In this document: in pieces, positions 16,284-23,899 of the stretch
How the letters are laid out: each line of letters opens with the position of its first letter
How positions within the stretch are numbered: the first letter of the stretch is position 1
NCBI GenBank assembly: GCA_036266975.1
Contig: DATAWZ010000209.1
Span: 1-30,096 of the forward strand
Source: DATAWZ01 sp036266975
GTDB lineage: Bacteria; Actinomycetota; Thermoleophilia; Solirubrobacterales; Solirubrobacteraceae
DNA length: 30,096 nucleotides
Reading direction: 5' to 3'
The notes under the pieces: model-generated
The model's database searches: none
The model's input: only the letters and a program-made list of their open reading frames with translations
What the model was told of the DNA's origin: nothing
Made by a program: the position numbers and the translations under genes

Positions 16284-17674
16284 GCTGCGACCTGCGTCGT
16301 GTACAGGTGGCGGTCGCCGAAGAACTCAGCCTCCTGTTGGCCGAGCGAGGTGCGGGGATCGTCGCCGAGCAGCCACTCACGGGCGATGTCCAGCCAGCGA
16401 TTCTCGGAGTGCAGCTGACCGATCAACCCGATCACGAGCATCACGCCCCGCATCAGCACGAAGTGCTCGGCGGGGAGGATCATCTGGTCGAACCCCTCCT
16501 GGCTGCGCATCCGGCTGTAGCGGCGCATCATCTCGGCGGTGTGGGTGGCGTCGACCTTGAGCGGTTCGTCGACCAGCAGCCAGCCGTAGATCGCTTGGTA
16601 GTTCTCGAAGAACGGCTCGGCCAGGCGCGGGTCGGGCGGCAGCGCGCCGAGCTCGACGACGATGTCCAGCAGCGTCTGCGGGTCACCCTCGTAGGTCGCG
16701 CGCGTGGTCATGACCAAGTGGCGCACCTCGTCGTCGCTCATGTGCTTGAAGAAGCCGAAGTCCAGGAAGGCGACGCGGCCGTCGCGCAGGAACAGCGCGT
16801 TGCCCGGGTGCGGGTCGCCGTTGAGCAGGCGATGGCGCATCGGGCCGTTCAGGTAGAAGCGGACGATGATCTCGCCGAGCCGGTCGCGCTCGTCCTGGGG
16901 CTTGGTCCGCGCCCGCGCGAAGCGCTCGCCGTCGACGTACTCGCTGACGATCACGCGCTCGCGGCAGAGGTCGAGCGCGACGTCGGGGACGACGATGAAC
17001 GGGTGCCCGCGGTACACGCGCGCCATCGCGCGCTGGTTGGAGGCCTCCAGCTCGTAGTCGAGCTCCTCGAGGATGCGCTCGCGGATCTCGCCGGCGATCG
17101 CCCCGGTGTCGATCCCCGGCGCGAGCACGCTCAGCAGCTTCAGTCCCAGGCGCAGGTTCTGCATGTCGGCATGGATCGCCTCGGCGATCCCGGGGTACTG
17201 GACCTTGACTGCGACCTCGCGCCCGTCGTGCAGCGTGGCGCGGTGGACCTGCCCGATCGATGCCGCCGCGATCGGCTCGGGGTCGAAGTCGGCGAACGAG
17301 TCGCCGAGCCGCTGGCCGAGGTCGCTCTCGATGACCTTGCGGATCGCCTTGAACGAGACCGGATCGGCGCTCTGCTGCAGCGTGGCGAGGATCTCCTGGA
17401 ACTCCGGGCGGACCTCCTCGGGGACCATGCCGAGGTCCACCGCCGACAGCGTCTGGCCGACCTTCATCGCCGCGCCGCGCATGCCGCTGAACAGCTTGAC
17501 CAGCGACCGGGCGGACTTCAGTTGCTGGCGCGCGGCCGCTTCGCGACGGGAGTCGGAGGCGTCGCCGGCGGCCAGGACGCGGGCGGTCGCCCCGCGCGCC
17601 GCGACCCCCGCGGTCACCCCGCCGATGCGCGCCGCCCGCTTGAGCCGGGAACCGATGACCTCGTCGTTGCTCAC
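16280..17674 (-). CDS. ABC1/UbiB (AarF)-family atypical kinase
   Basis: This 464-aa protein of the ABC1/ADCK/UbiB family shows the diagnostic motifs in order: KxGQ as KVGQTLSA near residue 70, the Ala-rich loop AAASIGQVHRA, the lysine in VAVKVQYPG, the catalytic-loop equivalent GDPHPGNALFL, and DFG in FLDFGFF. Family members bind ATP and support quinone or isoprenoid lipid metabolism; many have weak kinase activity. GTG 17674 is chosen because the preceding 12 codons of the longer frame run into the operator region. It is the first gene of the run with P450, SDR, monooxygenase and thioesterase. Its role with them is unknown; moving a hydrophobic substrate or cofactor is a speculation. Confidence 0.92.
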   Translation of the reverse strand: MSNDEVIGSRLKRAARIGGVTAGVAARGATARVLAAGDASDSRREAAARQQLKSARSLVKLFSGMRGAAMKVGQTLSAVDLGMVPEEVRPEFQEILATLQQSADPVSFKAIRKVIESDLGQRLGDSFADFDPEPIAAASIGQVHRATLHDGREVAVKVQYPGIAEAIHADMQNLRLGLKLLSVLAPGIDTGAIAGEIRERILEELDYELEASNQRAMARVYRGHPFIVVPDVALDLCRERVIVSEYVDGERFARARTKPQDERDRLGEIIVRFYLNGPMRHRLLNGDPHPGNALFLRDGRVAFLDFGFFKHMSDDEVRHLVMTTRATYEGDPQTLLDIVVELGALPPDPRLAEPFFENYQAIYGWLLVDEPLKVDATHTAEMMRRYSRMRSQEGFDQMILPAEHFVLMRGVMLVIGLIGQLHSENRWLDIAREWLLGDDPRTSLGQQEAEFFGDRHLYTTQVAA

Positions 17675-17698
17675 GCGCCCGCCCTTCGTCGACCCGCA

Positions 17699-17717
17699 TT
17701 GATCGATCAACTGATCG
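17699..17717. promoter_or_regulatory. Palindromic operator candidate, kinase-P450 side
   Basis: TTGATCGATCAA (17699-17710) is a perfect 12-bp palindrome. Overlapping it, CGATCA-AC-TGATCG (17704-17717) is a second dyad. They lie between the ABC1-gene GTG and a minus-strand TATATT (17727-17722) that could be its -10. The shared core GATC/TGATCG links them to the 18-bp palindrome on the other side. Confidence 0.6.
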
Positions 17718-17735
17718 GTGAATATACCGTATCAT

Positions 17736-17753
17736 GTCGATCACGTGATCGAC
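17736..17753. promoter_or_regulatory. Perfect 18-bp palindrome, likely TetR operator
   Basis: GTCGATCACGTGATCGAC is a perfect palindrome centred in the divergent promoter region of the TetR gene and the kinase-P450 run. Its size and position suit a TetR dimer that controls both directions. It would be partly inside the TetR coding frame if GTG 17718 were the start, which favours a later start. Confidence 0.7.
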
Positions 17754-17780
17754 GAAATCGCCGAGGGCCGCACGCGCCGG

Positions 17781-18386
17781 ATGACGCGAGCAGAGCAACG
17801 GGCCGCCACGCGGCTGGCGATTCTCGACGCCACCGCCGAGTGCCTGGTGCAGGACGGCTACGCCGCGCTGACCACGCGGCGCGTGGCCGAACGGGCGGGG
17901 ATCGCGCAGAGCACGCTGATGCACCACTTCGAGACGCGCGAGGCGCTGCTCACCGACGCGGTGACGCACATCGCGCTGCGCTTGGCCGACGACGTCCTGC
18001 ACCGGATCGACCTGGTCTCGCTGCGCAACACCGAGCTGCGCGAGACGATCTTCGACACCGCCTGGCGGGAGTTCACCTCCGATCAGGCCCTTGCCGCCGC
18101 TCAGCTGTGGGTCGCGGCATGGACCGAGCCCGAGCTCGCGGCCACGCTGGGCGATCTCGAGCAGCGCCTGAGCGCGATCATCATGTCGACCGCCGGCGCG
18201 TTCTTCCCCGAGGAGGCCGGCGATCAGCGCTTTCCGGCGTTGATCGACGCCGCCGTCTCGCTGATCCGCGGGCTGGTGATGGACATCCCGATCGTCGGGC
18301 GCGTCGCGGTCGACGAGCGCTGGAGGGCGATCCGGCCGGTCCTCAGCGCCGCCGCCGCTCAGCTGCTCGACGAACCGCGCGCGTAG
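17781..18386 (+). CDS. TetR-family transcriptional regulator
   Basis: This regulator of about 201 aa has the N-terminal TetR helix-turn-helix: AILDATAECLVQDGYAALTT followed by RRVAERAGIAQSTLMHHFET at about residues 13-52 from this start. The C-terminal ligand domain is helical (LWVAAWTEPELAATLGDLEQ, LIDAAVSLIRGLVMDIPIVG). ATG 17781 gives a normal TetR N-terminus and leaves the palindrome free; in-frame GTGs at 17718 and 17745 are alternatives. It is divergent from the kinase/P450/SDR/monooxygenase/thioesterase run and is most likely its repressor, with a lipophilic substrate or acyl-CoA as possible inducer. The ligand cannot be read from sequence. Confidence 0.9.
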   Translation: MTRAEQRAATRLAILDATAECLVQDGYAALTTRRVAERAGIAQSTLMHHFETREALLTDAVTHIALRLADDVLHRIDLVSLRNTELRETIFDTAWREFTSDQALAAAQLWVAAWTEPELAATLGDLEQRLSAIIMSTAGAFFPEEAGDQRFPALIDAAVSLIRGLVMDIPIVGRVAVDERWRAIRPVLSAAAAQLLDEPRA

Positions 18387-18446
18387 TCGATCGCCGGTCG
18401 GGGCGCGCGGCGACTGAGCGGGCCGGCGTCCGGGTAGCTTCCGATC

Positions 18447-18629
18447 ATGATCGGGCGACGCAGGAAGCAGCCCGAGAAACCCGACTCGGGCGCTGCGCGC
18501 GAGAGCGTGGTCGAGCAGCTCGCGCAGCGTGCCGCGGCCGCCGGCGCCACGCCCACCGGCGGGGACCCGCTCGCGGAAGGCGAGCAGGGCCACGAGGACT
18601 CGCTCGGCGAGAGCTTTCAGACGCAGTAG
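18447..18629 (+). CDS. Small hypothetical protein
   Basis: This 60-aa hydrophilic protein starts MIGRRRKQPEKPDSGAARES, has one short predicted helix (VVEQLAQRAAAAG) and ends in an acidic Gly/Glu-rich tail. There are no cysteines and no membrane segment. It lies alone between the TetR and methyltransferase genes on the same strand. I do not recognise it. Codon use is that of the genome, but with so short a frame the coding status is moderate. Confidence 0.5.
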   Translation: MIGRRRKQPEKPDSGAARESVVEQLAQRAAAAGATPTGGDPLAEGEQGHEDSLGESFQTQ

Positions 18630-18691
18630 CCGCGCGCGGCGACCGCGGCCCGATTGATTACCGTGTGCGCCGTGGTCGCCCGGTCTGGATC

Positions 18692-19711
18692 GTGAATCCC
18701 CGGCTTGCCGCCCTCGTCGAGCGGGGAGCCCTCGCCGCGGACGCCGCCGTCGGCCTGCCGCCGCCCTATCCGGCTGCCTACATCGACGCCTGGATCAGCT
18801 TGATCCGCGCGCGCACGCTGATCAGCGCCGTGCGCCTGGGCGTCTTCGAGGCGCTGCCCGGGAGCACGCAGCAGATCGCCGACCGCTGCGAGTGCGACCC
18901 CGAGCGGATCGAGGTCCTGCTCGAGGCGCTCGCCGCCCTGCGCTATGTGCGCGGGCGCTGGCACGCGACGCGGCGGGCGCGCGCCCACTTCGGCGTCGAC
19001 CCCGCGATCGCGCTGCCCGCAACGGTCGGCGAACTCTCGGCGGCCGCGTGGCACGTGCTCGAGGGACTGGAGGACGTGATGCGCGGCGGCAGGGCCCCGG
19101 GCCTGCATGGCGGCGTGGCCGACCCCGAGGTGTTCGCCGGGTACCAGGCCGCGATGACCGAGCTGATGAGCATGAGCGGACCGGTGGTCGTCCGCCGCCT
19201 GCGCCGCCCGGCGCGGCTGCTGGACATCGGCGGGGGCCCGGGGACCTTCGCCGCGCTCGCCTGCCGGCGCTGGCCGCACCTGCAGGCGACGATCGCCGAC
19301 TTTCCCGACGCGGCCGCGCTCGGGCGCGAGCGGATCGCCGAGGCCGGCCTGTCCGGGCGCGTGCGCTACGTCGAGGGCGACGCGCGTGAGAGCGAGGTCG
19401 GCGGCGGCTACGACGCGGTGACGCTGTTGAGCGTGCTGCACAACCTCGACCGCGAGACCGGCGTGGAGCTGCTGCGGGCCGCGGGCGCCGCCGCCGCGCC
19501 CCGCGGGCGGGTCGTGGTGTTCGAGATCGAGGGCACGCGCACGCAGATCGGCACGATGGCGTCGGTGGCGTTCTGCGCCTGGATGGGGGCGCGCGCGTAC
19601 ACCGCCGGCCAGCTCGCGGAGATGGCGGCCGAGGCGGGCCTGCGGCGGGTCCGCGTGCGGCGCCCGGCGCGGCTCGCCGGCAGCGTGATCCTCATCGCCG
19701 CGCCGGGGTAG
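18692..19711 (+). CDS. SAM-dependent O-methyltransferase (winged-helix, family 2 type)
   Basis: This protein of about 339 aa has an N-terminal helical/winged-helix dimerisation part (AAYIDAWISLIRARTLISAV, QQIADRCECDPERIEVLLEA at about residues 30-85). The Rossmann methyltransferase domain follows with the SAM motif LLDIGGGPGTFAAL near 175-188. Later landmarks are IADFPDAA, YVEGDARESEVGGGYDAVTL and LLSVLHNLDRETGVELLRAA, where HNLD is the usual acid/base region. This is the plan of plant COMT-like and antibiotic O-methyltransferases. GTG 18692 is taken as start; GTG 18665 is in frame too. The whole reading frame stays open far upstream, but that part is antisense to other genes. The substrate is unknown, possibly a phenolic or quinone-like compound. 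Confidence 0.88.
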   Translation: MNPRLAALVERGALAADAAVGLPPPYPAAYIDAWISLIRARTLISAVRLGVFEALPGSTQQIADRCECDPERIEVLLEALAALRYVRGRWHATRRARAHFGVDPAIALPATVGELSAAAWHVLEGLEDVMRGGRAPGLHGGVADPEVFAGYQAAMTELMSMSGPVVVRRLRRPARLLDIGGGPGTFAALACRRWPHLQATIADFPDAAALGRERIAEAGLSGRVRYVEGDARESEVGGGYDAVTLLSVLHNLDRETGVELLRAAGAAAAPRGRVVVFEIEGTRTQIGTMASVAFCAWMGARAYTAGQLAEMAAEAGLRRVRVRRPARLAGSVILIAAPG

Positions 19712-19724
19712 CGACGGCGACGGC

Positions 19725-20218
19725 TTGCGGGAGACGACCGGCTCCGACAGTCTCAGCGTCAAGGGGCTCCCGTGCGGGAAGACCGCCTCGCCCGGCGAGC
19801 GCACAGAACAGCAGAAAGGACGTCCCACGGCCGAACACGAGACGCCGCCGACGCAGCGCGAGCAGGCGCAGGCTGCGCTGGCGAGGAGGCCGTTGCTGCT
19901 GTTGCACCACACCGGCGCACGCTCGGGCACGCAGCGCGTGAGCCCGGTGGCCGATCTGCGCGATGGCGATCACTACGGCATCTTCGGCTCGCAGGCGGGC
20001 ACGCCGACCCACCCGGCCTGGTGCCACAACCTGATCGCGCATCCCCGCGCGCAGATCCAGGTCAGCTCGGACACGCTCGAGGTGAAGGCGACCGAGGCGC
20101 GCGGCGAGGAGCGCAACCGCCTGTACGCCGCGATGGCGCAGCGCGGTCCGGTGTTCGGCGACGACGCCGCGAAGACCGATCGGTCAGCCCGGTGCTCCTG
20201 CTGGCGCCGGCCGGCTGA
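19725..20218 (+). pseudogene. Frameshifted deazaflavin (F420)-dependent oxidoreductase
   Basis: The core is clearly Ddn-like: PLLLLHHTGARSGTQRVSPV, then DGDHYGIFGSQAGTPTHPAW, CHNLIAHPRAQIQV, and GDDAAKTDR. After AAKTDR (near 20178-20190) the frame goes to SARCSCWRRPAE, while the neighbouring frame gives SVSPVLLLAPAG and a stop at 20218, which is the expected family ending. A single missing base explains this. The N-terminal ~45 residues from TTG 19725 do not look like the family either. Thus the gene is probably inactive, unless the shift is a sequencing error. The other family member at 3238 is intact. Confidence 0.72.
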
Positions 20219-20296
20219 GACCTGCACCGCTGGGCAGAGCCGCAGATCAACCCTAGGGTCGATGTGCGTGCGCCGGCCCACTGGCACAGTCGGCGC

Positions 20297-21199
20297 ATGA
20301 GCCAACCACCTGTCGTCACCGTGAAGGGCCTGCGCAAGTCGTACGGGGGCCGGACGGTCGTCGATGGCCTTGACCTCGAGGTCCGGGCCGGAGAGATCGT
20401 CGGGCTGATCGGCGCCAACGGCGCGGGCAAGACCACCACCGTCGAATGCATCCAGGGGCTGCGACGCCCCGACGCCGGCACGATCAGCGTGCTGGGCCTG
20501 GATCCCGTCACCGACGCCGAGCGGCTGCGGCCGCTCCTCGGCAGCCAGCTCCAGGATGCCGCGCTCCCGGACCGGCTGCGGGTGCAGGAGGCGGTCAGCC
20601 TGTTCTCGAGCGACCGGGGCGCACAGGGCGCCGAGCTGCTCGCGCGCTTCGGCCTGGCCGAGCGTCGCCGCAGCCCGTTCGCCGCGCTCAGCGGGGGCGA
20701 GCGCCAGCGGCTGTTCATCGTGCTGGCGCTACTCGGCCATCCCCGCCTGGTCATCCTGGACGAGCTCACCCAGGGGCTCGACCCGGCCGCCCGCCGCGAG
20801 GTCTGGGCGGCGGTCGACCAGCTCCGCCAGGAGGGCACCACCGTCCTGCTCGTCACCCACGAGCTCGACGAGGCCGAGGAGCTGTGCGACTGCGTCGTGG
20901 CGATGCGGGCCGGGCGGGTCCTCGACTCCGGCCGCCCGGCCGAGCTCGTGGACCGCTACGGCCGGCGGGCGACGATCCGCTTCGCGCTGCCCGCCGACGG
21001 CGATGCGCTGCTCGAGGAGCTGTGCTGCCTGGGCGAGGTCGACGTCGTCGGCGGCCGGGTCGTGCTGCGCGGCGATCGCCAGGCGATCGCCCACGTCGGC
21101 GCGGCGCTCGTCCGCCACGGCCGAGTGCCCGAGGACCTCAGCGTCCAGGTCCCCACCCTGGAAGATGCCCTTGTCGATCTGATCGGAGCCCCGCGATGA
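20297..21199 (+). CDS. ABC transporter ATP-binding protein
   Basis: This 300-aa ATPase has Walker A GANGAGKTT near residues 39-47, a Q-loop in LGSQLQDAALP and the signature LSGGERQRL near 130. Walker B is LVILDELTQGLDP, with Gln after the second Leu-Thr, and the H-loop is VTHELDEAEE. The C-terminal ~80 residues (TIRFALPADGDALLEELCCL, GRVVLRGDRQAIAHVGAALV) match the DrrA-type accessory domain of exporters. ATG 20297 is chosen because VKGLRKSYGG begins normally after it. It overlaps the permease start as ATGA. Together with the permease it likely exports a lipid, drug or peptide. Confidence 0.93.
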   Translation: MSQPPVVTVKGLRKSYGGRTVVDGLDLEVRAGEIVGLIGANGAGKTTTVECIQGLRRPDAGTISVLGLDPVTDAERLRPLLGSQLQDAALPDRLRVQEAVSLFSSDRGAQGAELLARFGLAERRRSPFAALSGGERQRLFIVLALLGHPRLVILDELTQGLDPAARREVWAAVDQLRQEGTTVLLVTHELDEAEELCDCVVAMRAGRVLDSGRPAELVDRYGRRATIRFALPADGDALLEELCCLGEVDVVGGRVVLRGDRQAIAHVGAALVRHGRVPEDLSVQVPTLEDALVDLIGAPR

Positions 21200-21936
21200 A
21201 CACCGCCACCGCTCGTCTCGTTCGCACCGAGCTGCGCCTGATCGCGCGCGACCCGCTCGTGCTGATCTTCGCGCTCGCGCTGCCGATCGTCTCGATGCTG
21301 ATCATCGGCGGCTCGTTCGGCACCAGGCCGAACGCCGGGTTCTCCGGCGCCGACCCCGCGCACTGGTACGTCGCCTCCTATCTGACGGTCACGATCGCCG
21401 CGACCGGGCTGGTCACGGTCCCGGTGCACCTCGCCACATACCGCGAGCACGGCGTGCTGCGCCGCTTCGCCGCCGCCGGCTTTCCGCGGATGTCGTTCGG
21501 GCTGGCCCAGCTGATCGTCGGCCTGGTGACGATCGCCGTCGCCGGCGCGCTGCTGCTGGCCATCGCCGCCCCGGTCTACGGGATCCCGGCGATGCACGTC
21601 TCCTGGCGGGTGCTGGTCGCACTCGGCCTCGGGTCGGTCGCGTTCGTGAGCATCGGTGTGCTGCTCGGTTCGGTTCTGCCCTCGGCGCGCGCAGCCCAGG
21701 CCGTTGGGCTGCTGCTGTTCTTCCCCTCGTTCCTGCTCGGCGCGGGTGGCCCGCCGCCGCACGTGATGGGCGCTGCGCTGCGCGGCGTCGCGCGGTTCCT
21801 GCCGCTGACCGTGGTCACCAACGCGGTTCGCGAGCCCTGGCTGGGGCTGGGTGCGGCGAGCGTCTCCCTCGCGGCGCTCGCGGGCCTCACCGCCGCCACC
21901 ACGCTCATCGCGACCCGGCGGGCCGCGCTGTCGTGA
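21196..21936 (+). CDS. ABC-2 type transporter permease
   Basis: This 246-aa membrane protein has six hydrophobic segments. It begins MNTATARLVRTELRLIARDP, typical of DrrB/ABC-2 permeases, with the first helix LVLIFALALPIVSMLIIGG. The conserved EHGVLRRFAAAGFP cytosolic loop near residues 83-96 and FFPSFLLGAGGPPPHVMG near 175-192 are both family landmarks. It pairs with the preceding ATPase, whose stop overlaps its ATG, and its own stop overlaps the kinase start (GTGA at 21933). The exported compound is unknown. Confidence 0.9.
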   Translation: MNTATARLVRTELRLIARDPLVLIFALALPIVSMLIIGGSFGTRPNAGFSGADPAHWYVASYLTVTIAATGLVTVPVHLATYREHGVLRRFAAAGFPRMSFGLAQLIVGLVTIAVAGALLLAIAAPVYGIPAMHVSWRVLVALGLGSVAFVSIGVLLGSVLPSARAAQAVGLLLFFPSFLLGAGGPPPHVMGAALRGVARFLPLTVVTNAVREPWLGLGAASVSLAALAGLTAATTLIATRRAALS

Positions 21937-23012
21937 GCGACGGCCGCACCCGACTGGGCGCCTTTCTGGGGCTCGCGCTGTTCATCATCGCCGGCCTGGC
22001 GACGCGGCTGCCGCATCACGCCGCGCTCGCCGGCGCCGGCGCGGCGCTTTCCCTGGCTGCGGGCGCCCTGCTCGCCCGCCTGCGCACCGACGAGCGCGCC
22101 ACGCTCGCGCTCGCCGTGCTGGTGAGCGCCGGCGCGGGCATGACCGCCGCCGGAAGCGGGAGCGACATCGGCTGGTTCTCGGTCTGCGTGATGGCCGGCT
22201 GGTGCGCGCTGGTCGGCGGCCGGCGCGCGGGGGTGATCTTCTGGCTCGCGAGCCTGATCCTGTTCGGCGGCGAGTGGCTCGCCCACCACGATCCCGGCTG
22301 GGTGGCGTGGCTGGCCGGCGTGAGCTTCACCGCGCTGGCCGCGGCGCTGGTCATCCACGAGCGCGGCCTGGTCGCGCAACTGCGCGCCGCCCAGGCCGGC
22401 CTGGCCGAGCGCGAGCGGGCGCAGGAGCGCGGCCGCATCGCCCGCGAGTTGCACGACGTGATCGCCCACAGCCTCACGGTCTCGCTGCTGCACGTCTCCA
22501 GCGCCCGGCTCGCGGTGGAGCACGAGCCGGCGGACGCGGCGCGCGCCCTCGCCGAGGCCGAGCGCCTCGGTCGGCGCAGCCTGGATGAGGTGCGCAGCAT
22601 CGTCGGACTCCTGCGCAGCGAGGATGGGACCGCGCTCGCGTCGCCGACCCCCGGCGTCGAAGGCATCCAGGAGCTGCTCGAGCGCTTCCGCAGCGCGGGC
22701 GCCGACGTGCGTTGCGACGTCGACGGCGACCTGCGGCGGCTGCCCGCAACGTGCGGTTCGGTCCTCTACCGGATCCTTCAGGAGTCGCTCACCAACGCCG
22801 CCCGCCACGCCCCGGGCGCAGCGGTGGAGGTCCGCCTCGCCGCCGGGCCGCGCGAGGTCGAGCTCGCCGTCGACAGTGCCGGGGCACCGGGCCAGGGCCG
22901 CGGCTCCGGGCTGCTCGGGATGGACGAGCGGGCGCGCGCCGTGGGCGGGCGCTGCACCGCCGGGCCGGGCGGCACGGGCTGGCTCGTGAGCGCGATCCTT
23001 CCGCTCACATGA
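21933..23012 (+). CDS. Sensor histidine kinase (HisKA_3 / NarX-DesK type)
   Basis: This 359-aa kinase has an N-terminal membrane region of about five helices (LGAFLGLALFIIAGLATRL to about residue 145) with little extracellular sequence. A short coiled linker precedes the phosphoacceptor box ERGRIARELHDVIAHSLTVS near 165-184. The ATPase N-box is LQESLTNAARHAPG, followed by a reduced G-box region SGLLGMDERARAVGG. The lack of an extracellular sensor domain and the adjacent ABC exporter fit intramembrane-sensing kinases that watch their transporter or the membrane. It overlaps the permease and regulator genes by 4 bp each. Confidence 0.92.
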   Translation: MSDGRTRLGAFLGLALFIIAGLATRLPHHAALAGAGAALSLAAGALLARLRTDERATLALAVLVSAGAGMTAAGSGSDIGWFSVCVMAGWCALVGGRRAGVIFWLASLILFGGEWLAHHDPGWVAWLAGVSFTALAAALVIHERGLVAQLRAAQAGLAERERAQERGRIARELHDVIAHSLTVSLLHVSSARLAVEHEPADAARALAEAERLGRRSLDEVRSIVGLLRSEDGTALASPTPGVEGIQELLERFRSAGADVRCDVDGDLRRLPATCGSVLYRILQESLTNAARHAPGAAVEVRLAAGPREVELAVDSAGAPGQGRGSGLLGMDERARAVGGRCTAGPGGTGWLVSAILPLT

Positions 23013-23668
23013 TCCGCGTGCTACTCGTGGACGACCAGGAGCTCGTGCGCGCCGGGCTGCGCGGCATCCTGCGCGAGAGCTTCGGTTTCGAGGTCGTGGG
23101 CGAGTGCAGCGACGGCAGCGGCGCGCGGGCCGCGGTCGGCGCCTACCGACCCGATGTCGTGCTGATGGACGTCCGCATGCCCACGATGGACGGCGTGCGC
23201 GCGACCCGCGAGGTGCTCGCCGAGCCGGGCGCCCCGCCCGTCCTGGCGCTGACGACCTTCGACGACGACGAGGCGCTCGCGGGCATGCTGCGCGCCGGCG
23301 CGGCGGGGTTCGTGTTGAAGGGCGTCCCGGCCGAGGACCTGCACCGGGCCGTGCGGATGGTCGCCGAGGGCGGCGCCTGGCTTGACCCCGCGGTCACCGG
23401 CCGCGTCCTGAACGTCTACCGGGCGGCGCCCGCGCCGCCGCCGGGCGACGCGCTCGCCGAGCTCACCGCCCGGGAGCGCGAGGTGCTCGCCCTCATCGGG
23501 CGCGGGCGCACCAACGCCGAGATCGCCAGCGAGCTGTTCGTCAGCGACGGCACGGTCAAGACCCACATCAACCACATCTTCGCCAAGCTCGACCTGCGCA
23601 ATCGCGCGGCGGCGGTCATCTTCGCCTACGACCACGGTCTGGCTTCGCGCGAGGGCAACGCCCCCTGA
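23009..23668 (+). CDS. NarL/LuxR-family response regulator
   Basis: This 219-aa protein has a CheY-like receiver with the acidic pair in LLVDDQE, phospho-acceptor Asp in VVLMDVRMP near residue 54, the switch Thr in LALTTFDDDE and Lys in FVLKGVP. The C-terminal LuxR-type HTH reads LTAREREVLALIGRGRTNAE then IASELFVSDGTVKTHINHIF. It is the cognate partner of the histidine kinase, whose TGA overlaps its ATG. The likely target is the promoter of its own operon, upstream of 20297. A hairpin follows its stop. Confidence 0.94.
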   Translation: MIRVLLVDDQELVRAGLRGILRESFGFEVVGECSDGSGARAAVGAYRPDVVLMDVRMPTMDGVRATREVLAEPGAPPVLALTTFDDDEALAGMLRAGAAGFVLKGVPAEDLHRAVRMVAEGGAWLDPAVTGRVLNVYRAAPAPPPGDALAELTAREREVLALIGRGRTNAEIASELFVSDGTVKTHINHIFAKLDLRNRAAAVIFAYDHGLASREGNAP

Positions 23669-23683
23669 TCGCAAGGCAGGGGG
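23661..23683. terminator. Hairpin terminator between convergent genes
   Basis: CCCCCTG (23661-23667) pairs with CAGGGGG (23677-23683) over a 9-nt loop, right across the stop codon of the response regulator. The next gene, on the opposite strand, ends at 23693, so the hairpin may serve both. There is no T tract. Confidence 0.6.
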
Positions 23684-23692
23684 GTCGAGCGC

Positions 23693-23893
23693 TCAGCCGG
23701 CGAACGACGCGGAGACGGCCACGCGGCGCGGGCGGGGCGCCGCACCGGCCGGCCCGCTCCAGGCGAGCAGCCACAGCGCGGCGCGCTCCTCCTCGCCGAT
23801 CCCGGCGCTGCGCTCCAGTTCGGCGGCGATCCACTCGAGCGAGTCGCCGCTGGCCAGCCGGTCGGCGGCCCAGCCGCCCCAGTACGCGTTCAT
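23693..23893 (-). CDS. Small hypothetical protein downstream of the hydrolase
   Basis: This 66-aa protein, MNAYWGGWAADRLASGDSLE continuing WIAAELERSAGIGEEERAAL, has a short acidic helical part and a basic tail. It begins six bases after the stop of the alpha/beta hydrolase on the same strand, which suggests co-translation. I do not recognise it and see no catalytic motif. Confidence 0.55.
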   Translation of the reverse strand: MNAYWGGWAADRLASGDSLEWIAAELERSAGIGEEERAALWLLAWSGPAGAAPRPRRVAVSASFAG

Positions 23894-23899
23894 GGGCGC

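Noticed and set aside
18628..18645. GCCGCGCGCGGC palindrome after the small protein gene
   Set aside because: It is self-complementary but leaves no room for a loop, and such CG-only palindromes arise by chance in this base composition.
16307..18691. Very long plus-strand open frame running into the methyltransferase
   Set aside because: It is antisense to the ABC1 kinase-like gene and overlaps TetR. Its composition (His/Asp/Arg/Val-rich) is a typical high-GC shadow frame. Only the part from about 18692 has methyltransferase motifs.
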